NCBI RefSeq assembly: GCF_029873255.1
Contig: NZ_CP123622.1
Coordinates: forward strand, 2,145,001-2,209,000
Length of the DNA: 64,000 nucleotides
DNA from: Pigmentibacter sp. JX0631
GTDB taxonomy: Bacteria > Bdellovibrionota_B > Oligoflexia > Silvanigrellales > Silvanigrellaceae
Direction of reading: 5' to 3'
Position numbers and translations under genes: made by a program. Under the pieces are notes generated by a model. That model saw nothing but the letters and a program-made list of their open reading frames with translations, was not told the DNA's origin and searched no databases. Below are positions 36,129-46,075 of the stretch, one piece after another. Position 1 is the stretch's first letter; every line of letters starts with the position of its first letter.

Positions 36129-37145
36129 ATGTTTATGAAAATTTTAAGTCTCGTTTGTAATATAGGTGTAGTAATGTCTTTGGGTTTGACTAATACCTCT
36201 AAAGCTTCTGTCAATATCATAGCTTGGTGGGGTTACTTTAATAAAGAATTGGTTAGTTTTTTAGAAGATAAATGTAAGACCAAGGTATCATATGATGAAT
36301 ATTATACAACGCATGAATTTATAAAAAGAATGAATGAACAATCATATTCTATCGCAATTTTTGCTCAAACAGGTTATAACTTTATAGCAAAAAAAGCAAA
36401 CAATAAAGGAGTCAGTTTAGAAGAGATAAAAAAAACTCAACATCCTTTCATTTCTCAGTCTATTTTCAATCAAAATTTACCTAAAAATGTTGCTATTTTT
36501 GCCATAGAAGCCGCTGGATTTTTATATAATGCAGATAAAATTAGTATTTCACCAACAGACTCTTTGCAGGAAATTTTTAGGAAAGCAAAAGGAAAAAAAG
36601 TAATAGTGATTGATAATCCTATTGAACCAATGAAATTTATTTCTCCTAATTATCAGTTTCCAAGCAATATTAATGCTAAGTTTCAAGATCTTTTTGCAGA
36701 TGTGGAAATTATTGTTTCTAATGATTTGGCTAATTTTAGCAACGATAAAGATATTGTGTTAGCACAAGCTTGGCTAGGAAACGCTTATGCCCAAATTAAA
36801 AACAATCCTAAATTAAAGTTTATTCATCACCCTGCTATTTCATATTTAGGTGCAGATCTTATTGCCGCATTGAATACAAAAGCAGAAACAGAGTGTGTAG
36901 TAAAAGCATTGGCTGGGAAAGAGATCAATACAAAAATAGTTTCTAATGATTTTCGTCTTTCTCCCTATGGGATATTAACAAAAAATAAAAATATTGCGAG
37001 TGACTTGTATTTAGAAGTAAACAACTATTTTTTTAAAAATACGCTTCAAAATTTACAGTGGACGACTAGGCCTACTGAGGAAGAATATTTAAAAATTATA
37101 AAACTATGGGAAAGAACAAAATTAGATTTGTTAAGTAAAAATTGA
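36129..37145 (+). CDS. PotD/PotF-like periplasmic binding protein, copy 1
   Basis: From the ATG at 36129 the protein has a short signal peptide (cleavage near SKAS) and then VNIIAWWGYFNKELVSFLEDKC, the start of polyamine-type (SBP_bac_8) binding proteins, with VSYDEYYTTHEF and AIEAAGFLYNADKI. A GTG at 36087 would make a longer form. It is a close paralogue of the next gene. There are no permease genes; the next-but-one gene is a histidine kinase, so a sensory role is inferred. Confidence 0.78.
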   Translation: MFMKILSLVCNIGVVMSLGLTNTSKASVNIIAWWGYFNKELVSFLEDKCKTKVSYDEYYTTHEFIKRMNEQSYSIAIFAQTGYNFIAKKANNKGVSLEEIKKTQHPFISQSIFNQNLPKNVAIFAIEAAGFLYNADKISISPTDSLQEIFRKAKGKKVIVIDNPIEPMKFISPNYQFPSNINAKFQDLFADVEIIVSNDLANFSNDKDIVLAQAWLGNAYAQIKNNPKLKFIHHPAISYLGADLIAALNTKAETECVVKALAGKEINTKIVSNDFRLSPYGILTKNKNIASDLYLEVNNYFFKNTLQNLQWTTRPTEEEYLKIIKLWERTKLDLLSKN

Positions 37146-37151
37146 TCTTTT

Positions 37152-38168
37152 ATGCAAGTTTTTTTCACTTATTTAATAAAAGTAGTTCTAATGAGTTTAA
37201 CTTTAACAACATATCAGAAAAATGCTTTTGCAGTAAATATATTATCATGGTGGGGATATTTTAATTCCGAAATTGTTTCTGAATTAGAGCTAAAGTGTGG
37301 AGCAAAAATATCTTACGATGAATTTTATTCTATCGATGAATTTTTAAAAAGATTTCACGAACAGGAATATTCGATAGTTATATTTCCCCAAAGCACGTAT
37401 AATTTAGTTGCGCAAAAAGTTGCAAATAAAGGAATAGATATCTCGGATATTCGAAAAAAATATGCCGAAAGTGTGTCTAATTCAGGTTTTGCTAAAAATT
37501 TGCCAAAAAATGTAGGTATTTTTGCCATTGAGGCTGCAGGTTTTTTGTATAATTCTGAAAAATTAACAATTGGTCCTGACTTACCTTTAGAAGTTATTTT
37601 TCAAAAGCTAAAAAATAAAAAAATTATTATTTTAGATAATCCAATTGAGCCTATGAAATTGGTTTCTAAATTAGGTGAGCAAGTTTCTTTTGAAGAAGCT
37701 GTACTACGGTTTAAAAAACTTTTTACCAATGTAGATGTTATTTTAAGCAATGATATTGCTAATTTTTACAAAGATGAAAATATTGTACTGCTGCATGCTT
37801 GGATTGGAAATTCATACGAAATTATTAAAAAAAATCCAAAATATAAATTTATGCATCACCCAAAGGTTTCATATATAGGTGGAGATCTTATAGCTTCACT
37901 CGATAAAAATCCTAAAACTTCTTGTGTAATGAAAATTTTAGCCGACAAAGAAATGAATACAAAAATTATTGCACATGACTTTAGAATGTCACCATATGGT
38001 TCTCTACAAGAATTTGAGAAAAAAATTGATCCGCTCTATTTACAAGTTAATAATTCATTTTTTGATAAAAGTTATGATAAGTTACAGTGGCATGGTAGAC
38101 CAAGTAGTAACGAGTTTCAAAAAATTTCGGAATTATGGCAGAAAATAAAAGTAGAAATACAAAACTAA
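37152..38168 (+). CDS. PotD/PotF-like periplasmic binding protein, copy 2
   Basis: The 338-residue paralogue repeats the plan (VNILSWWGYFNSEIVSELELKCG, ISYDEFYSIDEF, NVGIFAIEAAGFLYNSEKL, FRMSPYGSL), with a signal peptide ending NAFA. It starts 6 bases after copy 1 and overlaps the kinase gene by 34 bases, which is unusually long and suggests tight translational coupling. It is inferred to feed ligand information to the kinase. Confidence 0.78.
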   Translation: MQVFFTYLIKVVLMSLTLTTYQKNAFAVNILSWWGYFNSEIVSELELKCGAKISYDEFYSIDEFLKRFHEQEYSIVIFPQSTYNLVAQKVANKGIDISDIRKKYAESVSNSGFAKNLPKNVGIFAIEAAGFLYNSEKLTIGPDLPLEVIFQKLKNKKIIILDNPIEPMKLVSKLGEQVSFEEAVLRFKKLFTNVDVILSNDIANFYKDENIVLLHAWIGNSYEIIKKNPKYKFMHHPKVSYIGGDLIASLDKNPKTSCVMKILADKEMNTKIIAHDFRMSPYGSLQEFEKKIDPLYLQVNNSFFDKSYDKLQWHGRPSSNEFQKISELWQKIKVEIQN

Positions 38169-40474
38169 ACTTTAATAGAATTATAAACTATATCAATGCG
38201 CTTTCGTTAAGCATTATTATTATAATTTTTGTTATTTTAACAGGAGTTATTCTTCTTTTATATTTTCAGTATAAAGAAACAAATAATAATCTTTTAAAAG
38301 AAAAGAAAGAAAAAATTTATGGAACTTATGTAAATGAAACTTTTCAAAAAATTTTACTACTTTCTTACTCTAGTCCTTTTTTAAGTTACTTACATGCTGG
38401 TGAAACCTCGCGAAATTTGTTAGAAATTGAGCTTCTAAAAAATTTCAACATGTATGTTAGTAAAGAGTTAATTGGTTATAAACTTTTTGATCATAGTAAT
38501 AATTTTCTTTCTTCTGTTGGAAAAGAAAGTGATACATACTTAATTTTAGAACTCTGCTATTTGAATAATACAATAAATCCTACAATTGGTAGATGCAAAG
38601 CCTATTTGCATGTTTTTTTTAATTTTGCAGCCGTACTAAAAAAAATTAGTAATTTAGATGCAAGTTGGAATCATTGTAGTAATTGTTATCAATTTGAAAT
38701 AAAAAATGGAGCTATTTTAAATGGTATTAGAATAATTAAAAATAACAATTTTGTTATTCCGTATGAAATAAAACGTGATAAAAATGAACAATTACTTTAT
38801 TCTTTTTTAATAGCATTAATTTTCTTACTTATATTTGTTTGTATTGCCTTTTATATAAATGGATTAATTTTAAAAAAATATATTATTAAACCAGTTAGTA
38901 ATTTATTTGAATATGTCCAAACATCAAGAAGTAAAGGTTCATTTTTACTAGAAGAAATTTTTCAGGTAGCTGAAAAAATTGATGAATTAAGAATAAAAAT
39001 AGCAACTGCAGAAAGAGAAAAACAACAGGCAGAGTTTATGAAGCTAGCTCAAGTAGCCCATGATATTCGCTCACCACTTGCCGCTCTAAATGTTTTTTTA
39101 AATGTAATAAATGAGTTACCCGAAGATAAAAGAATATTAGCGCGAAATGCTATATATCGAATTCAAGATATTGCAAATAATTTAGTAAAAAAACAGCAAA
39201 ACATTTTTCAATCTGAAAATAAAGTACTTTCAGAAGAAGAAGAAAGTATCCAACTCATTTCTAGTCTAGTTGAATCTTTAATCTCAGAAAAAAGAATGCA
39301 ATATACTTTTAATAGTAGTATTAAAATTGAATTTGAACACAGTCATAATGCATATAATACATTTGCAAAAGTTCAGCCAAATGAATTTAAAAGAATGTTA
39401 TCTAATTTAATCAACAATTCTTTTGAAGCAATTGAAAATGAAGGGAAAGTTACACTTTCATTATCAGTATTAGAGGGTAAAATTCAATTGAAACTTAAGG
39501 ATACTGGGAAAGGGATTCCAGAAAATATTCTTCCGAAATTAATAGAGGAAGGACGCACATATAATAAAAAAGGTGGCACAGGTCTTGGTCTTTCTCATGC
39601 TAACAAATTAATTAAAAATTGGGGAGGTGATTTTTCTATTCAATCGCAAGAAAATTATGGGACTACAGTATCAATGAGTTTTGCAAAAGCAATTTCCCCT
39701 GCTTGGTTTTTGCCCAAATTAAGTATCCCTGAAAATTCTTTAGTTGTAGTGTTAGACGATGATGAATCAATTCATAGTACTTGGAAAGAAAAATTTAAGA
39801 GTCTTAGCGATGCTAATATTACATTACAACATTTTATAAATCCTAGTGCTTTTTTTACTTGGTACGATGACATAAAAAAGAATTTAAACAAAAATTTGTT
39901 TGTTTTGTGCGACTATGAATTTATGAATTCATCTGAAAATGGAGTTTCAATATTAAGAAAATTAAATATACCTGATCAATCTGTCTTAGTTTCAAGTAAA
40001 TTTGATGATTCAACGTTACAAATAGATTGTGAAAAATGTGGAATTAAATTGATACCAAAATGTTTAGTCTATTTATTACCTATTTTTGTTGAAAAAGGAA
40101 TATCTAAAAATTCAAATTTTTCTGATAAAGTAAAAGACTATAGTGTTACAAATGATTCAGAAGTTTTTGCTGTTTTAATTGATGATGATATTTTCATGCA
40201 TGACTTATGGAAATTAACAGCAAAAGATAAATGTATAGTTTGTTTTCAAGACCCCGAATCTTTTTTTATGCAAATGCATAAATTTAGTAAAGATATAAAT
40301 ATTTATATAGATTCTTCCTTATCAGGAAACAAAAAGGGAGAAGATATTGCAAAAGAAATTTATCAATTAGGATTTAAAAATATCTACTTAGCAACAGGTT
40401 ATCATCCAAAACATTTCCCTGAGATGCCATGGATAAAAGAAATTCGTGATAAAACTCCACCTTGGTTTAATTGA
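38135..40474 (+). CDS. Hybrid sensor histidine kinase with two receiver-like domains
   Basis: The 779-residue protein has membrane helices near 18-45 and 228-250 enclosing a periplasmic domain with a CNxC-like cysteine set (HCSNCYQF). An H-box AQVAHDIRSPLAALN follows, with His near 309, then the ATPase domain (NNSFEAIENEG, DTGKGIP, GTGLGLSHANK). Two receiver-like domains end the protein: VVLDDDESIH with Asp near 593 (LCDYEF), and VLIDDDIFMH with Asp near 726 (YIDSSL). It overlaps copy 2 of the binding proteins by 34 bases, making a three-gene signalling unit. Confidence 0.87.
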   Translation: MAENKSRNTKLNFNRIINYINALSLSIIIIIFVILTGVILLLYFQYKETNNNLLKEKKEKIYGTYVNETFQKILLLSYSSPFLSYLHAGETSRNLLEIELLKNFNMYVSKELIGYKLFDHSNNFLSSVGKESDTYLILELCYLNNTINPTIGRCKAYLHVFFNFAAVLKKISNLDASWNHCSNCYQFEIKNGAILNGIRIIKNNNFVIPYEIKRDKNEQLLYSFLIALIFLLIFVCIAFYINGLILKKYIIKPVSNLFEYVQTSRSKGSFLLEEIFQVAEKIDELRIKIATAEREKQQAEFMKLAQVAHDIRSPLAALNVFLNVINELPEDKRILARNAIYRIQDIANNLVKKQQNIFQSENKVLSEEEESIQLISSLVESLISEKRMQYTFNSSIKIEFEHSHNAYNTFAKVQPNEFKRMLSNLINNSFEAIENEGKVTLSLSVLEGKIQLKLKDTGKGIPENILPKLIEEGRTYNKKGGTGLGLSHANKLIKNWGGDFSIQSQENYGTTVSMSFAKAISPAWFLPKLSIPENSLVVVLDDDESIHSTWKEKFKSLSDANITLQHFINPSAFFTWYDDIKKNLNKNLFVLCDYEFMNSSENGVSILRKLNIPDQSVLVSSKFDDSTLQIDCEKCGIKLIPKCLVYLLPIFVEKGISKNSNFSDKVKDYSVTNDSEVFAVLIDDDIFMHDLWKLTAKDKCIVCFQDPESFFMQMHKFSKDINIYIDSSLSGNKKGEDIAKEIYQLGFKNIYLATGYHPKHFPEMPWIKEIRDKTPPWFN

Positions 40475-40570
40475 AATTCTAATTTTAGCAGTGACATTTT
40501 TTAGACTCCAAGATTTTTGGTAATAAATAAAATATTATTTTAAAGTAATAAAAATTTTTGGAGGTAATAT

Positions 40571-41120
40571 ATGCAGCGTATAAATGAAAAATTTGAAAAA
40601 TTAAACATCATTTATAGAAATCATCCCCTCATTTCTTTTTTAAATGATAATACGAAACCCCCTTTAGGAAAATTATCTTTTATTCCGTTACTTTCTCCAA
40701 AAATTTTCAGAGTCACTAACCACGATTTGGAATTCAAATAATGTCAATTCACGAAAATGTTTTTATGAACTTGTTGGTTTACTTTATAATGCTATTCCAA
40801 TCGAGAAATATATTATTTTAGAATCAGTAGAAAGAAATGGTAATATTCTTTTTAAAGCTTTTTCTTCTATTGCTGAAGAATTGAGTTTAGTTACTGGAAA
40901 TAAATATGTTTACTTTGGTCAACATCATTTTGAACTGGAATCAGGTAGAGCAATAAGTGAACTTTATAAAGCAAATATTAATTATATAAATAATTATCAA
41001 TTGAATTCTGAAGAGTTTAATAAATCTTGTTTTTTAATTGATAAAGTATACGATATTTTTAATTTATTTTGGCTAGATCTTTATAATTATGCAGTAAATT
41101 ATACTAATAAATTAAGTTAA
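40571..41120 (+). pseudogene. Frameshifted gene of a helical (haem-oxygenase-like) protein
   Basis: A good GGAGG site precedes ATG 40571, whose frame stops at 40741 after 56 codons. A second frame, open from before 40690 to 41120, continues it: reading through one surplus base in CCAAAAATTTTC (40697-40708) joins LLSPKI to SESLTTIWNSNN, RKCFYELVGLLYNA, YIILESVERNG, GQHHFELESGRA and ELYKANINY. The joined protein would be about 182 residues, all-helical, with a pattern that recalls TenA/haem-oxygenase-fold redox proteins. It is either a recent pseudogene or a sequencing error at a homopolymer. Confidence 0.75.
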
Positions 41121-41182
41121 AATATTAAAATATTTTACAAAGTTATCGAATTTTAATTTTTAAATATTTTATTTAAACAAAT

Positions 41183-41222
41183 AAAAAAACCCTTTATTTT
41201 AAAATTTAAATAAAATAAAGGG
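41183..41222 (-). terminator. Rho-independent terminator of dnaK
   Basis: CCCTTTATTTTA and its complement TAAAATAAAGGG form a long stem with an AT loop. Read on the minus strand it is followed by a T run (A run at 41183-41189 on the plus strand), about 30 bases after the dnaK stop. Confidence 0.85.
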
Positions 41223-41249
41223 TAAATTTTTAAGTTTCAAAATTGCAAA

Positions 41250-43181
41250 TTAGTTATTGGATTCAAACTCAGCGTCAACAACTCCATCTTTGTTTTTAGA
41301 ATTGTTTTGATTGTTACCTTGTTGTTGTCCGCCTGCACCAGTTCCTGGGTTTGCGCCTGGTTGAGCGCCTTGTGCGCCGGCATTTTTATACATTTCTTCT
41401 GCCAATTTATGGGCTTTCGCTTCAAGAGAAGCAATTGCTGCTTCTAAAGCTGCTTTGTCTTCGCTCTTTGTTTCGAGTACAGAACGCGCGCTTGTTAATT
41501 CTGTTTCTAAAGAAGCCTTCATATCAGCTGGAAGTTTGTCGCCATTTTCTTTTAAATTCTTTTCAGTTTGGAAGATAATACTATCTAACTTGTTGCGACT
41601 ATCAATAGCTTCACGACGTGCTTTGTCTTCTGCAGCATGGCGCTCTGCTTCTTCCATCATGCGTTTGATTTCTGCTTCAGAAAGTCCGCCAGAGTTAGAA
41701 ACAGTAATTTTTTGTTCTTTACTTGTTCCAAGATCTTTTGCTGAAACATTTAGAATACCGTTAGCGTCAATATCAAATGTTACTTCGATTTGCGGAACAC
41801 CACGTGGTGCAGCTGGGATTTCAGTTAAGTTAAATTGTCCAAGACGGCGGTTGTCACGAGCCATTTCGCGTTCACCTTGGAATACACCAATTTCCACGCT
41901 TGTTTGGTTATCGGCTGCTGTCGAGAAAATTTGGCTTGCACGTTTTGGAATAGTGCTGTTGCGTTCAATAAGTTTAGTAAATACGCCACCAAGTGTTTCA
42001 ATACCTAAACTTAAAGGAGTAACATCAAGTAATAGAACGTCTTTTACTTCACCGCCGAGAACGCCAGCTTGTACCGCTGCACCAACAGCGACAACTTCGT
42101 CAGGGTTCACTGTGCGGTTTGGTTCTTTCTTGAAGAAAGCTTTTACTTTGTCACCAACTAAAGGAATACGTGTAGAACCACCAACCATTACAACTTCATC
42201 TATTTGTTCAACAGAAAGGTTAGCGTCACGTAAAGCTGCGCGGCATGGCTCGATTGTTCTATCAATGATGTCCATGATCATTTGTTCAAATTGGGAGCGC
42301 ATCAAGCTTACAGCAAGGTGTTTTGGTCCTGTTTGATCTGCTGTTAAGTATGGTAGATTGATGTCTACTTTAGTTTGTCCAGAAAGTTCAATTTTTGCTT
42401 TTTCTGCAGCTTCTTTTAAACGTTGCATCGCCATTGGGTCTTTAGACACATCAATAGAAGTTTGTTTTTTGAACTCAGCAACTAGAAATTCAATTAAACG
42501 TTCATCAACGTTGTCACCACCAAGGTGTGTGTCTCCATTTGTGGAAAGAACTTCAACAACGTTGTCGCCTACTTCAAGAACAGAAACATCGAATGTACCG
42601 CCACCAAAGTCATAAACAGCTATTTTTTGGTTTGTTTTTTTGTCTAAACCATACGCAAGTGCAGCTGCTGTAGGCTCGTTGATGATCCGTAGTACTTCAA
42701 GACCTGCAATTTTACCTGCATCTTTTGTAGCTTGGCGTTGGGAGTCATTAAAATATGCTGGAACTGTAATAACAGCTTTAGTTACGCTTTGGCCAAGGTA
42801 ACTTTCTGCAGCTTCTTTTAATTTTTGCAGAACTTTTGCTGAAATTTCAGGTGGAGCCATGTCTTTTCCACCAATTTCAAATAAAACTTTATCACTTGCG
42901 CCTTTTTTTACTAAATATGGCATTTTTGTAGCTTCTTCTGAGCGTTCGGAGAAGTGGCTACCGATAAAGCGTTTTGCTGAGTAAATAGTGTTACGTGGAT
43001 TTGTTACTGCTTGGTTGCGAGCTGCACGCCCAACAATAAATTCGCCATCGCGTGTGTAAGCTACAACTGAGGGAGTTGTGCGTTCACCTTCTTGATTTGT
43101 AATGACTTTTGCTTGACCATTTTCCATAACAGCCACAACCGAGTTGGTTGTTCCCAAGTCGATACCAATTATTTTACTCAT
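41250..43181 (-). CDS. dnaK: Molecular chaperone DnaK (Hsp70)
   Basis: The 643-residue protein is full length: [18 protein letters not shown] (phosphate 1), [17 protein letters not shown] (phosphate 2), [13 protein letters not shown] (adenosine), the substrate-binding domain with [14 protein letters not shown], a helical lid, and the G/Q/N-rich tail ending DGVVDAEFE. It folds proteins with DnaJ and GrpE using ATP. Neither partner gene is adjacent. A GGAGG ribosome site precedes the ATG, with a sigma-70-like promoter at 43308-43335 and a terminator downstream, so it is a single-gene unit. Confidence 0.99.
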   Translation of the reverse strand: MSKIIGIDLGTTNSVVAVMENGQAKVITNQEGERTTPSVVAYTRDGEFIVGRAARNQAVTNPRNTIYSAKRFIGSHFSERSEEATKMPYLVKKGASDKVLFEIGGKDMAPPEISAKVLQKLKEAAESYLGQSVTKAVITVPAYFNDSQRQATKDAGKIAGLEVLRIINEPTAAALAYGLDKKTNQKIAVYDFGGGTFDVSVLEVGDNVVEVLSTNGDTHLGGDNVDERLIEFLVAEFKKQTSIDVSKDPMAMQRLKEAAEKAKIELSGQTKVDINLPYLTADQTGPKHLAVSLMRSQFEQMIMDIIDRTIEPCRAALRDANLSVEQIDEVVMVGGSTRIPLVGDKVKAFFKKEPNRTVNPDEVVAVGAAVQAGVLGGEVKDVLLLDVTPLSLGIETLGGVFTKLIERNSTIPKRASQIFSTAADNQTSVEIGVFQGEREMARDNRRLGQFNLTEIPAAPRGVPQIEVTFDIDANGILNVSAKDLGTSKEQKITVSNSGGLSEAEIKRMMEEAERHAAEDKARREAIDSRNKLDSIIFQTEKNLKENGDKLPADMKASLETELTSARSVLETKSEDKAALEAAIASLEAKAHKLAEEMYKNAGAQGAQPGANPGTGAGGQQQGNNQNNSKNKDGVVDAEFESNN

Positions 43182-43626
43182 ACTAGAACCTCCAAAAAAG
43201 GATAAAAATTGATCATTTTGTTTTAAATGCTTAGGGAAAAGATTTGTGTTTTTAGGCTGTTATGTATGAGCCTGAAATCAGGAAGCTTCCTTTCCCTGCT
43301 TTCCAGAAACATAAGCACCTATTTTCTTGTGTCAACTAAACTTTTTGAAAACAGGTCAATTTGTTTCTACTTCTTTTTGAGGGTGTATCCTTTAAAAGAG
43401 TTAAGTAGATAAATAAATTGAATTATGTGGTGGGATAGAGGGTGTCAAAATTGAGGAATGAGAGAAAATAAGCAAGTCAAGCTTATAAGACAGCTAAAAA
43501 AAGTTAATAAAATAAATTTAAAGAACAAAAATGTCTTAAAGTGATAGTTTAGTGGAATAAAATTTGCAGGCTTTTGGAGTATCGGCTAAATGAATATACT
43601 AGGCTTTTTTTTAGTGCTTTTGGAGA
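43182..43626. other. Intergenic region holding the dnaK promoter
   Basis: The 445 bases between dnaK and the divergent DedA gene carry the dnaK promoter, a 10-base palindrome GGAAGCTTCC at 43281-43290 in the dnaK leader, and A+T-rich sequence before the DedA gene. No CIRCE element (TTAGCACTC repeat) is present. Confidence 0.5.
43308..43335 (-). promoter_or_regulatory. Probable sigma-70 promoter of dnaK
   Basis: On the minus strand TTGACA (43335-43330) and TATGTT (43313-43308) are 16 bases apart, about 130 bases before the dnaK start. The long leader with palindrome GGAAGCTTCC might add control. No heat-shock-sigma consensus was seen. Confidence 0.5.
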
Positions 43627-43635
43627 GTGGTAATT

Positions 43636-44298
43636 GTGTTAGATAGTTTAATCGATTTTTTTACAACTTACGGTTCAATTGCAGTTTTTGGGGTCCTTCT
43701 ATTGTGTGGATTTGGCCTACCAATTCCTGAAGATATTACACTGGTTGCGGGTGGCGTAATATCTTCCGTAGCTTGCAATGTAGATGGCTCATTTTTACAG
43801 GCCTTAAATGATTGTAACGAAGTGCATATCATGCTTCTGATTTCTATGGCAGGAGTTTTAATAGGTGATAGCACTATGTTTTTCTTAGGAAGAATATATG
43901 GTAAAAAACTGTTAAAAGTTAGATTTTTTTCAAAAATAGTGACTGAAAAAAGATATTCTTGGATCCAAGAAAAATTTGCAAAACATGGGTTTTGGCTTAT
44001 TTTTGCAGCTCGATTTATGCCTGGATTGCGATCCCCTATTTTTGTTGTGACAGGGATTACACGTCAGGTCTCTTATCTTAAATTTTTATTAACTGATGGA
44101 TTTGCAGCTTTAATTAGTGTTCCAGTCTGGGTTTACTTAGGATTTTGGGGCGAACGTCAATTAAGTGATTTAAATTTACTCGATCATTATGTGAAAAAAG
44201 GACAATATGGAATATTTGCTGTACTAGGAATAGCAATTATAACATTAATTATTGTCTGGTTTATCAAAAAGAAAATTAATGAAAAAACGGGTATATAA
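43636..44298 (+). CDS. DedA-family membrane protein
   Basis: The protein has the DedA/SNARE-associated layout: a re-entrant GLPIPEDITLVAGGVI near the N-terminus, DSTMFFLGRIYGKKL, the FAKHGFWLIFAARFMPGLRSPIFVVTG motif with the essential Arg residues, and C-terminal helices. DedA proteins flip polyprenyl or lipid carriers across the inner membrane. GTG 43636 is chosen because the GGAGAG site at 43622-43627 is well spaced; GTG 43627 would overlap that site. Confidence 0.9.
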   Translation: MLDSLIDFFTTYGSIAVFGVLLLCGFGLPIPEDITLVAGGVISSVACNVDGSFLQALNDCNEVHIMLLISMAGVLIGDSTMFFLGRIYGKKLLKVRFFSKIVTEKRYSWIQEKFAKHGFWLIFAARFMPGLRSPIFVVTGITRQVSYLKFLLTDGFAALISVPVWVYLGFWGERQLSDLNLLDHYVKKGQYGIFAVLGIAIITLIIVWFIKKKINEKTGI

Positions 44299-44330
44299 AA
44301 ATTAACAAGTTAACATGAAAGTAAATTAGA

Positions 44331-45002
44331 ATGGAATTTTTGTATCTGGATTCAAGGTTTTCTCTACCTACAGCAATGCTTAAATATTTAGGTTTTTTGA
44401 TTGCAATAACTATGTCTCAAGCAGCAATAGCTATTGTTGCAAGAAAAAAAGGTGACACTTCTGCGCAAACGTCGCAAATGGCAACATTGAATCCTTTGCC
44501 ACATATTGAATTATTTGGAACAGTAGTGATTCCTTTTATTCTGATATTTGCAAACTCTCCATTAGTTATTGGTTGGCCAAAGCAATTTAGTATTGAAACT
44601 AGGTATTTTAAAAAAATAAAAAGTGATATAAATTTAGTATATTCTTCTGGGATATTAATTAATTTTCTTATAGCATTAATATGCACAGTAATATTAAAAT
44701 TTATGGGCAATATAACAATTTCCCAAGGTGCGGATTACTCTAGTCCAGAAATATTATCAAGAATGATATTATCTTATATATGTTTTTCAAATATTGTTAT
44801 CGGAGCCTTAAATATACTACCATTTCCTGGTTCGTCTGGATGGAAGATATTAATAAATAATTTATCTTATGATCTATCGCGTAAAGCGCAAGAAAAGCAG
44901 ATGTTTATATATATTGTGTTTTTAATTTTATTAATAACCGGTATTTTAGATTTTTACTTTTATTTTTTCATAAATCTTTTTCGCGCTATTAATTTGTTAT
45001 AA
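44331..45002 (+). CDS. Site-2-protease-like membrane protein lacking catalytic motifs
   Basis: The 223-residue, five-to-six-helix protein aligns with short S2P (M50) proteases such as YwhC-type: LIAITMSQAAIAIVARKKGD lies where LSITVHEFAHAYVAxKLGD is expected, followed by TLNPLPHIELFGTVVIPFI, IGWPKQF and NILPFPGSSG in place of NLLPIPPLDG. The zinc ligands (both His, the catalytic Glu, and the DG Asp) are gone while the fold-defining parts remain. It is therefore a predicted pseudoprotease. It lies 8 bases before the DHH gene. Confidence 0.75.
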   Translation: MEFLYLDSRFSLPTAMLKYLGFLIAITMSQAAIAIVARKKGDTSAQTSQMATLNPLPHIELFGTVVIPFILIFANSPLVIGWPKQFSIETRYFKKIKSDINLVYSSGILINFLIALICTVILKFMGNITISQGADYSSPEILSRMILSYICFSNIVIGALNILPFPGSSGWKILINNLSYDLSRKAQEKQMFIYIVFLILLITGILDFYFYFFINLFRAINLL

Positions 45003-45010
45003 GGTTACAT

Positions 45011-46075
45011 ATGTCCAAAGACCTTACTTATACAATTTATAGTCATTCAGATGCTGATGGTGGAATAGCTGCAGCATTATTTTCAAAATATATTCATGAA
45101 AAATATGCAAAATTTGGTTGGAATATTGAAATAAATCCAGTGAATCATGTATCTTCACTAGGGGAGTGGAGTCTGCGGGAAATTAAATGGCCCTGTGCTA
45201 TTCTTGATTTTTCATTACATCCGGCCTTTCTAAATAATAAGTTTTTTTCAACTAAACAAACTCTTGAAAAAAAATTAGCTAATGAAAAGCAAATACCTGA
45301 ATGTTATTGGATTGATCATCATCCCACAGGTTCTAGTTTTCCTTTTTTAAATGAAAAAAATACATCTGAAATTATCCCCAATGTTATAACAAAGTGGGAT
45401 ACACAAGCTATAAGTACTCCAGGGCTACTGCGCACTCATCATCATGAATTATCTTTTCCTATTAAAATATTAAAAGAATATGAAGAGTTTATTGATCTAG
45501 CAGAAATAATTGATGGTGCTTTGTATGTCACCAGTGATGCTGCACATGATTATTCATCACAAGCTGTAAAGTTACAAACATTATTTAGTCCTAGTCATTC
45601 AGTTATTGATAAAGTTGCTTTATATAAAAAACTTGTAAGACAAATTATTAAAAGTCCATCTGTTGAAGAACTATTTGATAGTGATTATATTTATGATGCC
45701 ATCATAAAAAATGAAGAGTTACTATTTTATAAGCAATACAGAATTTATAAAAAAGTAACACAGCAAATATCAAAAGTTGCTTACTCTAATTTTCTAGAGG
45801 CGAAAGAATTTTCAGGTATGGCAAGATTTCTCCCATATTTATTATTTCCAGAATCAGAATATGCTCTACATGTTTTTCCAAATTATAATAAAGGAAGCTC
45901 ATCTATTTCCTGTGGAATAAATCCTTGGAATAAACCGAAAAATTCAACTAAACATTTAGGGAATTATTTTGCGCAGAATTTTGCTGGAGGTGGGCACGCT
46001 TTTGTAGCTGGAGGAAGAGTATTAGAAGATGAAATTTATAAATTAGATAAGCTCATAGAGTATTTAAATGAGTGA
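45011..46075 (+). CDS. DHH-family phosphoesterase-like protein
   Basis: The 354-residue protein has YSHSDADGGIAAALF (the N-terminal Asp pair), AILDFS, and IDHHPTGSS (the DHH motif), and a C-terminal GGGHAFVAGGRV segment like the DHHA1 substrate-binding part. DHH proteins cleave phosphodiesters of short RNAs or cyclic dinucleotides with Mn2+. The N-terminal motif is HSDADG rather than the usual HxNxDxD, so substrate is unclear. Its stop overlaps the methyltransferase start by 8 bases. Confidence 0.82.
   Translation: MSKDLTYTIYSHSDADGGIAAALFSKYIHEKYAKFGWNIEINPVNHVSSLGEWSLREIKWPCAILDFSLHPAFLNNKFFSTKQTLEKKLANEKQIPECYWIDHHPTGSSFPFLNEKNTSEIIPNVITKWDTQAISTPGLLRTHHHELSFPIKILKEYEEFIDLAEIIDGALYVTSDAAHDYSSQAVKLQTLFSPSHSVIDKVALYKKLVRQIIKSPSVEELFDSDYIYDAIIKNEELLFYKQYRIYKKVTQQISKVAYSNFLEAKEFSGMARFLPYLLFPESEYALHVFPNYNKGSSSISCGINPWNKPKNSTKHLGNYFAQNFAGGGHAFVAGGRVLEDEIYKLDKLIEYLNE

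Noticed and set aside
41455-42336. 293-residue open frame antisense to dnaK, plus shorter ones at 41351-41578 and 42358-42615
   Set aside because: They lie within the undoubted dnaK coding sequence, are Ser/Arg-rich shadows and have no motifs or ribosome sites.
43182-43626. CIRCE element or heat-shock-sigma promoter for dnaK
   Set aside because: No TTAGCACTC repeat or CTTGAA/CCCCAT pair was found; a sigma-70-like promoter fits better.
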